NCBI GenBank assembly: GCA_910576855.1 | Contig: CAJTJP010000011.1 | Location: forward strand, 23,796-87,795 | From: Erysipelotrichales bacterium | Lineage (GTDB): Bacteria > Bacillota_I > Bacilli_A > Erysipelotrichales > Erysipelotrichaceae | Reading direction: 5' to 3' | Length of the DNA: 64,000 nucleotides | Part shown: positions 1-8,590 of the stretch, piece after piece | How the letters are laid out: every line of letters starts with the position of its first letter | How positions within the stretch are numbered: position 1 is the first letter of the stretch | Position numbers and translations under genes: made by a program | Notes under the pieces: generated by a model | What the model was told of the DNA's origin: nothing | What the model saw: only the letters and a program-made list of their open reading frames with translations | Databases searched by the model: none

Positions 1-108
1 AACGATCATCATAAAATTGAAGCAATTTTCAAAGGACTGGGACGAGCTTTCAAGCAGGCAATTTGTATTACCTCAAATGAATTGCCTTCCACAAAGGGGA
101 TGCTGTAA
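1..108 (+). CDS. hisB: Imidazoleglycerol-phosphate dehydratase, C-terminal end (partial)
   Basis: The window opens inside this gene. Thirty-five codons remain, including the [18 protein letters not shown] stretch typical of the HisB C-terminus, where histidines and a glutamate help form the second metal site. HisB dehydrates imidazole glycerol phosphate in histidine synthesis. The TAA stop (106-108) overlaps the ATG of hisH by one base, so the two genes are translationally coupled. The 5' part lies outside the window. The call rests on the short tail plus the his-operon context. Confidence 0.9.
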   Translation, partial: NDHHKIEAIFKGLGRAFKQAICITSNELPSTKGML

Positions 109-716
109 TGATCGGCATTATCGATTACGGCGCAGGCAATCTGAAAAGCGTTCAAAATGCGCTGACAAGATTACATGCATCGCATATGCTGTGTGAAAAC
201 AAAGAGGATTTCAAGCTTTGCGATCGGTTGATTCTCCCCGGTGTCGGTGCCTTTGCAGATTGTATGGAACAGCTTCGAAAGCGTGAGCTGATTGCACCGA
301 TTCAAGCGGCAATCGCGGCTAAGGTTCCCTTTTTGGGCATCTGCTTAGGAATGCAGCTGTTATTTGAAAGCAGTGATGAAATACGTCATTGCGAAGGTCT
401 CGGCATTTTCAAGGGTCATATTAAACGCATGGAGGATACAAGTGTGAAAATCCCTCATATCGGTTGGAACGAGCTGGTATTTACGAAAGAAAATTCCCTG
501 TTTCAAACACTGAAGCATCCGTATGTATATTATGTTCATTCCTACTACGCAACAAGCTATGAAGAACATGAATTGATTGCGTACAGCATTTACGGTAATA
601 TGAAGGTCCCGGGTGTCTTCCATAAGGATCATGTATGGGCATGTCAATTTCATCCCGAAAAAAGCGGTGAGGAAGGCTTGATGATGTTGAAAAACTTTCT
701 TGCCTTTGAGGGCTAG
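108..716 (+). CDS. hisH: Imidazole glycerol phosphate synthase, glutamine amidotransferase subunit
   Basis: This 202-aa class I glutamine amidotransferase supplies ammonia to HisF for the synthesis of imidazole glycerol phosphate and AICAR. The start [14 protein letters not shown] is canonical. The nucleophile is Cys79 in GICLGMQ, and the rest of the triad is His182 and Glu184 in FHPEKSGEEG. The length matches the family. It overlaps the hisB stop and lies upstream of hisA and hisF in the same operon; the cyclase partner is the N-terminal domain of the fusion at 1978-3093. Confidence 0.97.
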   Translation: MIGIIDYGAGNLKSVQNALTRLHASHMLCENKEDFKLCDRLILPGVGAFADCMEQLRKRELIAPIQAAIAAKVPFLGICLGMQLLFESSDEIRHCEGLGIFKGHIKRMEDTSVKIPHIGWNELVFTKENSLFQTLKHPYVYYVHSYYATSYEEHELIAYSIYGNMKVPGVFHKDHVWACQFHPEKSGEEGLMMLKNFLAFEG

Positions 717-719
717 TAT

Positions 720-1244
720 ATGAAGCAATCATATATGATCAGAGAAGCAAGAGAAAGTGATGCGGCAGCGTTTTTGGCTTACACCAAAATTGTCGGCAGT
801 GAATCTGATTATCTCAGTTTTGGGAAAGACGGTATTCCGATCACTGTTCAAGAGGAAGCCGATTTCATTCGTAATTATCAAAACGATTCACACAATGCCA
901 TGTGGTGTGCACTCGATCATAATGAAATCATCGCAGTTTGTTCCTTTGATGCAGTAAAAAACAAACGTATGGCACATCGTGCTTCGATCGGCATGTCAGT
1001 AAGGAAAGCATATTGGCATCAGGGGATCGCTACGGCAATGATGCAGAAGCTGATGGAACACGCAAAAGCACTTCCCGATGTTTCGATAATTACCTTAGAA
1101 GTCATCTGTGAGAATAAACATGCGATTCATCTATACGAACGCTTTGGTTTTCAAATCTGCGGATGTCTGCATCAGTTTTTCAGAATTGATGGGAAAGATT
1201 ATGATGCTTATATAATGGAATGTGATTTAAGGAAAGGAAATTAA
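720..1244 (+). CDS. GNAT-family N-acetyltransferase embedded in the his operon
   Basis: This 174-aa protein has one GNAT fold. The acetyl-CoA-binding motif A is the VRKAYWHQGIATAMMQKLM segment, followed by the LEVICENKHAIHLYERFGF segment seen in RimI/YjdJ-like enzymes that modify amino groups of small molecules or proteins. It starts 4 bases after hisH and ends 2 bases before hisA, so it is part of the operon transcript. It is not a known step of histidine synthesis and its substrate cannot be read from sequence. The initiation codon at 720 (TATATGAAG) lacks an obvious ribosome site and may depend on coupling. Confidence 0.88.
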   Translation: MKQSYMIREARESDAAAFLAYTKIVGSESDYLSFGKDGIPITVQEEADFIRNYQNDSHNAMWCALDHNEIIAVCSFDAVKNKRMAHRASIGMSVRKAYWHQGIATAMMQKLMEHAKALPDVSIITLEVICENKHAIHLYERFGFQICGCLHQFFRIDGKDYDAYIMECDLRKGN

Positions 1245-1245
1245 T

Positions 1246-1965
1246 ATGATAATTTTACCCGCAATAGATATTATAAACAAACAGCCGGTACGCTTATATC
1301 AGGGCGATTATGCTCAAAAAGAGATCGTCGGTGAAAGTATTACGGAGCTTGGCAAACAGTTCGAAAAGCAGGGTGCTCAATATCTGCATCTTGTGGATTT
1401 AGACGGTGCGAAGGAAGGCAAGCTTGTGAATCAGCAAATCATCTGTGAAACAGCGAAGGCATTGACGATACCGGTCGAGGTCGGAGGCGGTATTCGCAAT
1501 ATGGAAACGGCTGCCTATTATTTGGAGCACGGCGTAGAGCGAATTATTCTCGGTACTGCAGCAATCGAAAATGAAGCCTTTCTTAAGGAAGCACTGAGCG
1601 CATACAAAGATCGAATTGCCGTCGGCTTGGATTGTAAACAAGGAAATGTTTGTACGAGAGGTTGGCTGAATGACAGCCAAATCGATTATTTAGAGTTTGC
1701 CAAGCATTTAGAAGCGTTAGGTGTAAAAACGATCATCTTTACCGATATCGCCACTGACGGAACCTTAAAAGGCCCGAATATATCCATGCTGAAGCGCTTG
1801 AAACAACAAGTATCCGTAAATATTATCGCATCCGGCGGTATTAAGGATATATCTCATATTCACTCCTTAAAGGAATTAGGGCTGTACGGTGCAATTACGG
1901 GCAAGGCGATGTATGCGCAAACCTTGAATTTATCCGAGGCACTTCGCCTATGTGAAACAGATTAA
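1246..1965 (+). CDS. hisA: ProFAR isomerase (phosphoribosylformimino-AICAR ribotide isomerase)
   Basis: This 239-aa TIM barrel carries out the Amadori rearrangement of ProFAR to PRFAR. The N-terminal MIILPAIDIINKQPVRLYQGDY holds the catalytic Asp8. The second catalytic Asp lies in FTDIATDGTLKGPN, and the phosphate-binding loops VGGGIR and IASGGIKD are intact. The ribosome site AAGGAAA lies just upstream of the ATG. It sits between the acetyltransferase and the hisF-hisI fusion, the order expected of a his operon. Confidence 0.97.
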   Translation: MIILPAIDIINKQPVRLYQGDYAQKEIVGESITELGKQFEKQGAQYLHLVDLDGAKEGKLVNQQIICETAKALTIPVEVGGGIRNMETAAYYLEHGVERIILGTAAIENEAFLKEALSAYKDRIAVGLDCKQGNVCTRGWLNDSQIDYLEFAKHLEALGVKTIIFTDIATDGTLKGPNISMLKRLKQQVSVNIIASGGIKDISHIHSLKELGLYGAITGKAMYAQTLNLSEALRLCETD

Positions 1966-1977
1966 AAGGAGAAGCCT

Positions 1978-3093
1978 ATGCACACAAAACGAATTATTCC
2001 CTGTCTTGATGTAAAGGACGGCAAGGTTGTAAAGGGTGTAAATTTTGTCGGTCTTCAAGAGGTCGGTGATCCGGTTGCGCTTGCCTATGAATATTATAAG
2101 CAGGGGGCAGATGAATTGGTTTTTTTAGATATCACTGCCACCCATGAGGCACGTGATACGATCAGTGAGCTTTGTGAACGAGTAGCCGCTGAAATTTTTA
2201 TCCCCTTTACCGTAGGCGGAGGGATCCGCACCATACAGGATATCAAGAAAATATTAAGGGCCGGTGCCGATAAGGTATCGCTGAATTCCGCCGCAGTCAA
2301 AAATCCCGAATTGATCAGAGAAGGCGCTGAAATATTCGGTTCTCAATGTATCGTTGCGGCAATCGATGCCAAACAAAGAGATACAAAGGACGGCTGGAAT
2401 GTCGTAATCAACGGCGGTCGTATCGATACCGTGATTGATGTACTTGATTGGGTAAAAAAGGTACAGGAGCTGGGAGCCGGTGAAATTCTTTTAACAAGCA
2501 TGGATCAGGACGGCAGGAAGCAAGGCTTTGATTTAGCGTTATGCTGCGCTGTCAACCAAATTGCCGATATTCCGATCATCGCATCGGGCGGCTGCGGAAG
2601 CCTTACACATTTCTATGATGTTTTTGCGCAGAATGCGGCGGATGCGGCATTGGCTGCTTCCTTATTTCACTATGGGGAGCTCAGTGTAAAAGAGGTCAAG
2701 GATTATTTATCTTATCGTAATATCCCGGTTCGCAAAAGTATCTCATGTTTCGATATTGAGGAGTTGCTTTCAAAAATCGATTTCCAAAAACAAAACGGCT
2801 TGATTCCTACCATCGTTCAAGACCATATGACGAAAGAGGTATTGATGTTGGCTTATACTTCAATTGAATCATTGAAAATCACATGTAAAAAAGGACTCGC
2901 CTGTTATTACAGCCGTTCCCGCAATGAGCTGTGGCTCAAGGGTGAAACAAGCGGTCATTATCAAAAAATAAAGGAAATTCGCTTGGATTGCGATCATGAT
3001 ACACTGTTATTCTCAGTCATACAAACAACTGCAGCCTGTCATACAGGTGCATACAGCTGCTTCTATCAAATCCTTTATCAAATTGAGGAATAG
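1978..3093 (+). CDS. hisF/hisI: HisF-HisI fusion: imidazole glycerol phosphate synthase cyclase and phosphoribosyl-AMP cyclohydrolase
   Basis: Residues 1-253 form a complete HisF TIM barrel: [20 protein letters not shown] with Asp11, VGGGIRT, the second catalytic Asp in LLTSMDQDG, and a normal C-terminal [15 protein letters not shown] helix. A linker of roughly 10 residues leads to a HisI domain (about 265-371) with [29 protein letters not shown] and [10 protein letters not shown], which hold the zinc-binding cysteines. One protein therefore covers the third step (ring opening of phosphoribosyl-AMP) and the synthase step. The usual HisI fusion partner is HisE, which here is a separate gene. 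AAAGGAGAAGCC precedes the ATG. Confidence 0.95.
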   Translation: MHTKRIIPCLDVKDGKVVKGVNFVGLQEVGDPVALAYEYYKQGADELVFLDITATHEARDTISELCERVAAEIFIPFTVGGGIRTIQDIKKILRAGADKVSLNSAAVKNPELIREGAEIFGSQCIVAAIDAKQRDTKDGWNVVINGGRIDTVIDVLDWVKKVQELGAGEILLTSMDQDGRKQGFDLALCCAVNQIADIPIIASGGCGSLTHFYDVFAQNAADAALAASLFHYGELSVKEVKDYLSYRNIPVRKSISCFDIEELLSKIDFQKQNGLIPTIVQDHMTKEVLMLAYTSIESLKITCKKGLACYYSRSRNELWLKGETSGHYQKIKEIRLDCDHDTLLFSVIQTTAACHTGAYSCFYQILYQIEE

Positions 3094-3153
3094 GAAATAA
3101 TTAGGAGTAAGCCTTTACTGATATAGGAACAAAACAAGAAAGGTGGTTATCTT

Positions 3154-3480
3154 ATGGCAACAGAATTTGAACAATTATATGACACGATATTAAAGCGTAA
3201 GCAGGAAACAGAGGAAGGTAGTTATACGGCTTATCTGTTTGAAAAGGGCTTAGAAAAAATCTGTAAAAAGGTCGGAGAGGAAACGACCGAGGTTATCATT
3301 GCGGCAATGAAGCATGATAAGCAGGAGCTTATTTGTGAAATCAGCGATGAGCTGTATCATTTGTTTGTACTAATGGCGGAATGTGATGTTACCTTAGACG
3401 ATGTAAGCAATGAGCTGGCAAAGCGCTCACAGAAACAAGGAAATCTGAAGGCTGAACGCAAGCCGATCGAGAAATATTAA
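3154..3480 (+). CDS. hisE: Phosphoribosyl-ATP diphosphatase
   Basis: This 108-aa all-helical enzyme releases pyrophosphate from phosphoribosyl-ATP, the second step of histidine synthesis. Diagnostic motifs are the GSYTAYLFEKG stretch, KVGEETTEVIIAA and EISDELYHLFVLM, whose acidic residues bind magnesium. AGAAAGGTGG sits 8 bases before the ATG. It follows the hisF-hisI fusion after 60 bases with no terminator visible, so the order hisF-hisI then hisE replaces the common hisF then hisIE arrangement. Confidence 0.96.
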   Translation: MATEFEQLYDTILKRKQETEEGSYTAYLFEKGLEKICKKVGEETTEVIIAAMKHDKQELICEISDELYHLFVLMAECDVTLDDVSNELAKRSQKQGNLKAERKPIEKY

Positions 3481-3481
3481 G

Positions 3482-3982
3482 ATGAAAACGCAGCTTCAAA
3501 AACTGAACATTCATGATGATATGACTGTTTATCAATTTCTGCAGCAGCTGCCGGATGAAAACGGTTATCATAACGCTGCTTACGGCTTATCGTATCCTGA
3601 GTTTCAAGCATGGCTTGTTCGAATGGAGGATTATTCGAAAGGTCTCAAAATGCCGGATTGGATGGTTCCGAGCACTGAATATTGGTTTATCGTAGATGAT
3701 GAAATTGTCGGAAACATCCGCATTCGTCATTATCTCAATGAAGCGCTTAAAAACGGCGCCGGACATATCGGTTATGCGATTGCTCCGCAATATCGTGGAA
3801 AGGGCTATGCGAAGCTTATGCTTGCCGAGATGCTAAAAGCAGCAAAATCAACCTATCAATTAAAAGAGGTATTGATTACTACCCATATCGGTAATGTCGC
3901 ATCTCGCAAAACGATTGAAGACTGCGGCGGACAATTAAAAAAGGAAGCAGATGATCATGCCTTTTATCGGATCAAGCTCTAG
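3482..3982 (+). CDS. GNAT-family N-acetyltransferase at the end of the his operon
   Basis: This 166-aa protein has a GNAT fold. The acetyl-CoA motif is the IAPQYRGKGYAKLMLAEML segment, and motif B is LITTHIGNVASRKTIEDCGG. It resembles the predicted acetyltransferases of the YesJ/YkkB type that Firmicutes carry in many copies. It begins one base after the hisE stop and its own stop codon lies in the terminator hairpin, so it closes the operon. It is the second acetyltransferase in this operon but is not a close copy of the first. The substrate is unknown. Confidence 0.87.
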   Translation: MKTQLQKLNIHDDMTVYQFLQQLPDENGYHNAAYGLSYPEFQAWLVRMEDYSKGLKMPDWMVPSTEYWFIVDDEIVGNIRIRHYLNEALKNGAGHIGYAIAPQYRGKGYAKLMLAEMLKAAKSTYQLKEVLITTHIGNVASRKTIEDCGGQLKKEADDHAFYRIKL

Positions 3983-3998
3983 CTTGGTCTTTTTTTTC
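3970..3998 (+). terminator. Rho-independent terminator of the his operon
   Basis: An 8-bp stem GATCAAGC / GCTTGGTC (one G-T pair) with a 4-base loop is followed by eight or nine T residues. It overlaps the stop codon of the last gene of the operon. Confidence 0.85.
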
Positions 3999-4121
3999 GC
4001 TTCCTTCGGTTTTGTTGTTATTTGATTATGTTTTATTTTTATCACATCATATATGCACTGTATTAAGATAATCATTCCGCTGTCAGCTTGTACATCAGCC
4101 TTGCACAGATAAATATATATC

Positions 4122-5132
4122 TTATTTCAGCATCAGCATCGCATTCATCGGAAACACAATGCTTACGCTTGTACCGATATGCTCAACTGAAGATATTTTT
4201 AAATCCAAATACAGCTTATCACAAAGCTGCTTACACAAGTACAATCCCATTCCTGTCGCCTTTTCATAGCTTCTGCCGTTTGTCCCGGTAAAGCCCTTAT
4301 CAAACACTCGCTGCAGCTCATGAAGCGCGATTCCGATGCCATGATCCTCTATCGTTAAAACAACATTTTCCTGAAGCTGTTTTGTATAGATGCGTATTTC
4401 ACTTTCATCCTTACTGTATTTGAGTGCATTTGATAAAATCTGATTCAGTATGAATTCCAACCATTTTGCATCACTGTAGACCTTCACCTCCAGATCCTGC
4501 AGCTCCAGCTTGATTTTACGATAAATAAACTGCTTCGCATGCTTACGCACCACTTTATTAACCGTTGGCTGTAAGGACATTTCCTTAATGATATAATCCT
4601 TTTCCAATGTCGTAGAACGCGCATAATAAAGCGCTTGTTCCACAAAGCTTTCTACCTTGTCCATTTCCTCTTGTATACTGCTCATAAGATCATCCTGATG
4701 ATTATCACTGATCAGCTTAGCGGCAGCTAACGGTGTTTTTATTTCATGGGCCCACATTTCAATATAGCTGCGATAATCCTCCTCGCGCTTCCGATATTCA
4801 TTTACATGCTCAAGCATGCTTTTATTGATTTCACGCATATATTCGACCATGAAAACACCGTCAATAAACTGCGGCTCCTCAATAATTTCACTTAACAGAT
4901 ATTTCTGATCCAAATCATTCAGCACCTCATTTACTGTTTGATAAAACACCCTTCTGCGAATATATTCAATAATCAAAATGGCTGATATCACACCCCAAAA
5001 CAGCATCAAAATCACTATAATCACGTATACATTGCATCGTACCGCTCTTAAAAACAACACCATCGTTAAAGATGCCAACAAGGATGACAATAAAATATAG
5101 AGCTTATCCTGCAAAAAGGTGCTAATCTTCAT
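4122..5132 (-). CDS. Intramembrane-sensing (BceS-like) sensor histidine kinase
   Basis: This 336-aa kinase has two N-terminal transmembrane helices (about 12-28 and 34-56) with almost nothing outside the membrane, which is the architecture of Bce/BraS-type kinases that sense antimicrobial peptides through a partner transporter. The phospho-acceptor is His129 in MWAHEIKTPLAAAKL. The ATPase domain has the N box (LNQILSNALKYS), DHGIGI and GMGLYLCKQL. Its ATG overlaps the end of the response regulator gene, so the two are coupled. No ABC transporter gene lies next to it here. Target genes cannot be read from the sequence. Confidence 0.92.
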   Translation of the reverse strand: MKISTFLQDKLYILLSSLLASLTMVLFLRAVRCNVYVIIVILMLFWGVISAILIIEYIRRRVFYQTVNEVLNDLDQKYLLSEIIEEPQFIDGVFMVEYMREINKSMLEHVNEYRKREEDYRSYIEMWAHEIKTPLAAAKLISDNHQDDLMSSIQEEMDKVESFVEQALYYARSTTLEKDYIIKEMSLQPTVNKVVRKHAKQFIYRKIKLELQDLEVKVYSDAKWLEFILNQILSNALKYSKDESEIRIYTKQLQENVVLTIEDHGIGIALHELQRVFDKGFTGTNGRSYEKATGMGLYLCKQLCDKLYLDLKISSVEHIGTSVSIVFPMNAMLMLK

Positions 5133-5799
5133 AGATCATATACCCCATGCCTCTTTTTGTTTGAATTAAATCATCTAAGCGTAGATATTCCAGCTTCTTG
5201 CGCAAGCGATTAATATTGACAGTCAGTGTATTGTCATCCACAAAGATTTCACAATCCCACATATGCTTCATCAATTCTTCTCTTGAAACGATCTTATTTT
5301 TATTCTGAAACAGACAGTGCATGATACGAAGCTCATTCTTGGTTAAATCAACGCTTTTATTCTGATAGCTTATCGTGCTTTTTCCGATATCTAAAAGAAT
5401 ATCATGAATGGTTAATGTATTCGATCCGGCATTCTCATAGGTACGATGTAAAATACGGGCAATACGTGCTAACAATATCTGCAGATTATAGGGCTTTGTG
5501 ATAAAATCATCGGCTCCCAAATTCATAGATATCAATTCATCCATATCGGAATCTCTGCTTGTTACTACGATAATCGCAACATTTTGATTGCTTTTTCGTA
5601 CCTCGCGACAAATATAATGTCCGTCATATACCGGTAAATTCAAATCCAGTAAAATCAAATCCGGGTTGTGTGCTTGAATGGCTTCCATTACATGCTCAAA
5701 GTCATTGACTCCGATACATTCATAACCGTTTTTATGTAAAAAGTCGCATAGTTCCTCTCTGATTTTTTCATGATCCTCAATTACCATTATTCGATACAT
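5122..5799 (-). CDS. OmpR-family response regulator, partner of the BceS-like kinase
   Basis: I start this protein at MYRIMVIED because GTGAGG lies 6 bases upstream; an in-frame upstream start adds 15 residues without support. The receiver domain has the acidic pair in VIEDHEKIR, the phosphorylated Asp in DLILLDLNLPVYDG and the Lys in FITKPYN. The C-terminal winged helix ends with NRLRKKLEY and the QTKRGMGYMIYED segment. It overlaps the kinase gene by 11 bases. An imperfect palindrome near 5950-5990 upstream could bind a regulator. Confidence 0.93.
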   Translation of the reverse strand: MYRIMVIEDHEKIREELCDFLHKNGYECIGVNDFEHVMEAIQAHNPDLILLDLNLPVYDGHYICREVRKSNQNVAIIVVTSRDSDMDELISMNLGADDFITKPYNLQILLARIARILHRTYENAGSNTLTIHDILLDIGKSTISYQNKSVDLTKNELRIMHCLFQNKNKIVSREELMKHMWDCEIFVDDNTLTVNINRLRKKLEYLRLDDLIQTKRGMGYMIYED

Positions 5800-5994
5800 A
5801 ATATTCCTCACTTTCAAACGTATATTATGATATGATTGTATCACAACAAAACTCTTATGGAAATACCGGTGATACTTTCAGAATGATTTTTTATATAATC
5901 AGACGATGATGAAGCCTTCATTTCAGATGAATGTATCATTTTAAATATATCAAACGGATATATCCGATAAAAATATCAGTAGGATACATCGGAT

Positions 5995-6032
5995 AAACAA
6001 AGAATCCCACATCACTGTGAGATTCTTTGTTT
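5995..6032. terminator. Bidirectional-looking terminator hairpin
   Basis: A 16-bp stem (AAACAAAGAATCCCAC paired with GTGAGATTCTTTGTTT, one G-T pair) closes a 6-base loop. It lies directly behind the lipoprotein gene that ends at 6031, and the T-rich side serves that gene. It also separates that gene from the two-component operon. Confidence 0.85.
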
Positions 6033-6468
6033 ATTTACATTCAAAGCCGTCCTTTTCTAAGGATGTTACCATTTCACTTAAGCTTGTAGCATCGAAGGTT
6101 TGTTCAAACAGATTAGCTTCTGCCGAAATTGTCATTTCAAAGCCTTTATCACCAAGCTTGGTTTCTACATTATAGCCTTCATCTTCACTCATTTCCAGTT
6201 CCTCTAATAAGAGCTCTTTCATCATTCCGAGGAACATTTCTGTAGCCTCATCTGAGGTTTCGAGATCACTCTTTTTTATATCTATTGCTTCATAAGTTAC
6301 ACCCAAGTGCATTGCCACTTTTGTCAGTGTATCTTCCTTGGCTTCCATTTCTAAAACTGTAGATGTGCCGTCTTCTTCCATGGTACATGTTTTGGAAACC
6401 TTATCGCTGTTTCCGCCGCAGCCTGCAAGTAATACAGCCGTAAATAAAATCAACATACTTTTTTTCAT
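6031..6468 (-). CDS. Lipoprotein of the YehR/DUF1307 type
   Basis: This 145-aa protein starts with a lipoprotein signal peptide, MKKSMLILFTAVLLAGCGG, with the lipidated Cys in LLAGC. The mature part fits the YehR/DUF1307 family: a CTMEEDG start, then VLEMEAKEDTLTKV, and a Cys near the C-terminus (GFECK) that could pair with the early Cys. It should sit on the outer face of the membrane. Function is unknown for the family. GGAGGAATAAACG precedes the ATG. A strong terminator follows directly. Confidence 0.78.
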   Translation of the reverse strand: MKKSMLILFTAVLLAGCGGNSDKVSKTCTMEEDGTSTVLEMEAKEDTLTKVAMHLGVTYEAIDIKKSDLETSDEATEMFLGMMKELLLEELEMSEDEGYNVETKLGDKGFEMTISAEANLFEQTFDATSLSEMVTSLEKDGFECK

Positions 6469-6711
6469 CGTTTATTCCTCCTGCTTTGTGTTCTCTTTTC
6501 TTTCTTTTGTTATTATATCATAATGTTGTTGAAATTGCGATGAATCAGAGAGAATAAAAACCTGCATCAGGGGAAATAAAAAAAATCACAGAAAGTTAAA
6601 ATTCAGTGAAATATATTTGTAAAGCTATCGAATTACTACTGTCTATAGAATGATTTATTTTATTATCGGCAACAGCGTCAGACAGCTTTTTGTCATCTTT
6701 GTCTCAATGGC

Positions 6712-6740
6712 TGTACGAATATGTTTTTTTATGGTAAACT
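6712..6740 (+). promoter_or_regulatory. Possible promoter of the DUF815 ATPase gene
   Basis: TGTACG and an extended -10 TGGTAAACT are 17 bases apart, 27 bases upstream of the ATG at 6767; AAGGGAGGG is the ribosome site. The -35 match is weak. Otherwise I see nothing in the roughly 300-base gap 6469-6766. Confidence 0.4.
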
Positions 6741-6766
6741 AGCAATAAGAAAGGGAGGGTTTTATT

Positions 6767-8062
6767 ATGTTGAATTTGCTAGAGAATTTAATTCTATATC
6801 GGGTTGACAGCGATTCATTAATCATGAAAATCGCTGAGGCTGTAAGTGCTGATATTGATAGAGATAAACAGCGGGCACAGTGCTATGAAGCAATCAAGGA
6901 ATTATTGGAAACAGCGACTCATTACGGATGGAATCATAATCTTTGGCAATGTCTGTTGACCTACCATTTGTTGTATGATGAAAATTCATATACCTTGAGC
7001 AAGGAGCGGGTCAAGGATGATTTTGACGGGAGTATTCAAGCGTTTTTACTGCATGACATGGAGCTGTTTCACCAGTTGTTCCATTATGATTTTTCAGTTG
7101 TTGAACAGCGATTAAATATTGATTGTTTCGGTATTATTTGTGAGTATCAAGCAGTCAAGAAGCGCAAGGAGCTTGTAGATGATATGACGGGCACTAAAAT
7201 TACCGAAATCAATCAAAAATTGGTGGAGGCTGAGAGCGGACAGGTAATGCTTGATGTTGTGAATCGATTTTATGAGATCTACGGTTGCGGTAAATTTGCC
7301 TTTCATAAAGCCTTTCGACTTCAGGAGGGTGCTGATGGTGTTGAAATCATACCGATTACCAATATGGCTAAAATAACCTTGGATGATTTGATTGGATATA
7401 AAACGCAGAAGCAGGAGCTGATTGAAAATACCGAGGCATTTCTGCGCGGCTTTCATGCGAATAACGTACTGTTGTATGGGGAGAGCGGAACGGGTAAATC
7501 CACAAGCATCAAGGGCATCGCGAATCAGTATTATGAACAAGGACTTCGCCTGATTGAAATTCATAAGCATCAGTTTCATCTGTTGAATGAGCTTATGTTG
7601 AAACTGAAATCACGCAATTACGGATTTATCATCTATATGGATGATTTATCGTTTGAGGAGCATGAGATTGAATATAAGTATCTGAAGGCAGTGATCGAGG
7701 GCGGCTTGGAAATGAAGCCGAAGCATGTGTTGATCTATGCAACAAGCAATCGTCGCCATTTGATCAAGGAAACATGGCGTGACCGTAATGATGTCAATGA
7801 GGAGCAGGACCTTCATATATCGGAGACAATGTCTGAAAAGCTGTCGCTTGCGGCCCGCTTCGGGATCAGCATTTATTACGGCAGACCGAGTAATCAAGAA
7901 TATCAAAATATCGTGAGAAAGCTCGCAGAGGCGGCAAATTTAACCGCATACAGCGAGCAGGAGCTATGGCAGAAGGCAACAGCTTGGGAATTGCGGCACG
8001 GCGGTGTATCGGGCAGATGTGCAAGACAGCTGATTGACCATTTAACATCAAAACCAAAATAA
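6767..8062 (+). CDS. DUF815-family AAA+ ATPase
   Basis: This 431-aa protein has an uncharacterised helical N-terminal half and a DUF815 P-loop ATPase. The domain begins with LDDLIGYKTQKQELIENTEAF. Walker A is GESGTGKS at residues 238-245, and the Walker B-like strand is IIYMDDLSFEE. The sensor region ATSNRRHLIKETWRDR and the GGVSGRCARQLIDHL end are as in the family. DUF815 proteins are widespread, single-gene and of unknown role. The start follows AAGGGAGGG. A small gene begins 5 bases after the stop and probably shares the transcript. Confidence 0.93.
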   Translation: MLNLLENLILYRVDSDSLIMKIAEAVSADIDRDKQRAQCYEAIKELLETATHYGWNHNLWQCLLTYHLLYDENSYTLSKERVKDDFDGSIQAFLLHDMELFHQLFHYDFSVVEQRLNIDCFGIICEYQAVKKRKELVDDMTGTKITEINQKLVEAESGQVMLDVVNRFYEIYGCGKFAFHKAFRLQEGADGVEIIPITNMAKITLDDLIGYKTQKQELIENTEAFLRGFHANNVLLYGESGTGKSTSIKGIANQYYEQGLRLIEIHKHQFHLLNELMLKLKSRNYGFIIYMDDLSFEEHEIEYKYLKAVIEGGLEMKPKHVLIYATSNRRHLIKETWRDRNDVNEEQDLHISETMSEKLSLAARFGISIYYGRPSNQEYQNIVRKLAEAANLTAYSEQELWQKATAWELRHGGVSGRCARQLIDHLTSKPK

Positions 8063-8067
8063 TTGGT

Positions 8068-8439
8068 ATGATTACTGACTATACGGTTCTGCCGATAACA
8101 GATTCAAAAATCGAATCTGTGATTATGTGGGATCGACGCTGTTGGTTGAACCATAAGCAGCTGCAGCGGCTGCTTCATGTGAATAAGGGGAAACTGGAGC
8201 GTATGATATCTAAACTGTCTGTGCAAATGAATATTCACGGACATCAGGAAATTTTCTCAATTGTGAAATTTCGCAGACAGGAGGACGGAGGACAGGAGTG
8301 TATTTATCAAATACGCCATTATGACGAGGAGGTGCTTGAACAGCTGGTGCGATTAAAAGCGGAAAAGGACGCTGTCGCAGTGATGCTGATACTGGAAAAG
8401 TTAAAAACTGAAGTTATGCAGGACGGGCAGTCTGTATGA
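8068..8439 (+). CDS. Hypothetical protein downstream of the DUF815 ATPase
   Basis: I do not recognise this 123-aa protein. It is basic in the middle (RRCWLNHKQLQRLLHVNKGKL resembles a small helix-turn-helix), with an acidic helical C-terminus. It begins 5 bases after the DUF815 stop and ends inside a terminator hairpin, which suggests a real second gene of a two-gene operon. There is no clear ribosome site before the first ATG; a start at the Met of MWDRRCWL is possible. Confidence 0.6.
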   Translation: MITDYTVLPITDSKIESVIMWDRRCWLNHKQLQRLLHVNKGKLERMISKLSVQMNIHGHQEIFSIVKFRRQEDGGQECIYQIRHYDEEVLEQLVRLKAEKDAVAVMLILEKLKTEVMQDGQSV

Positions 8440-8453
8440 ACTTCAGTTTTTTT
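8403..8453 (+). terminator. Rho-independent terminator overlapping the end of the 123-aa gene
   Basis: A 13-base left arm (AAAAACTGAAGTT) and its complement (AACTTCAGTTTTT) flank a 23-base loop and run into a T tract. The coding sequence ends inside the hairpin. Confidence 0.82.
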
Positions 8454-8590
8454 GTATGAATCCGTGAGTATAAAAATTTCTTTTATGCCTAACATGATAC
8501 CCTGTAGAATATGCTTTCATTTAATCGATCAGTTACATGATATTGTAAGTCCTTGTGAGATCTGTTTTTTAAAAGAACCTATTCAATAAA

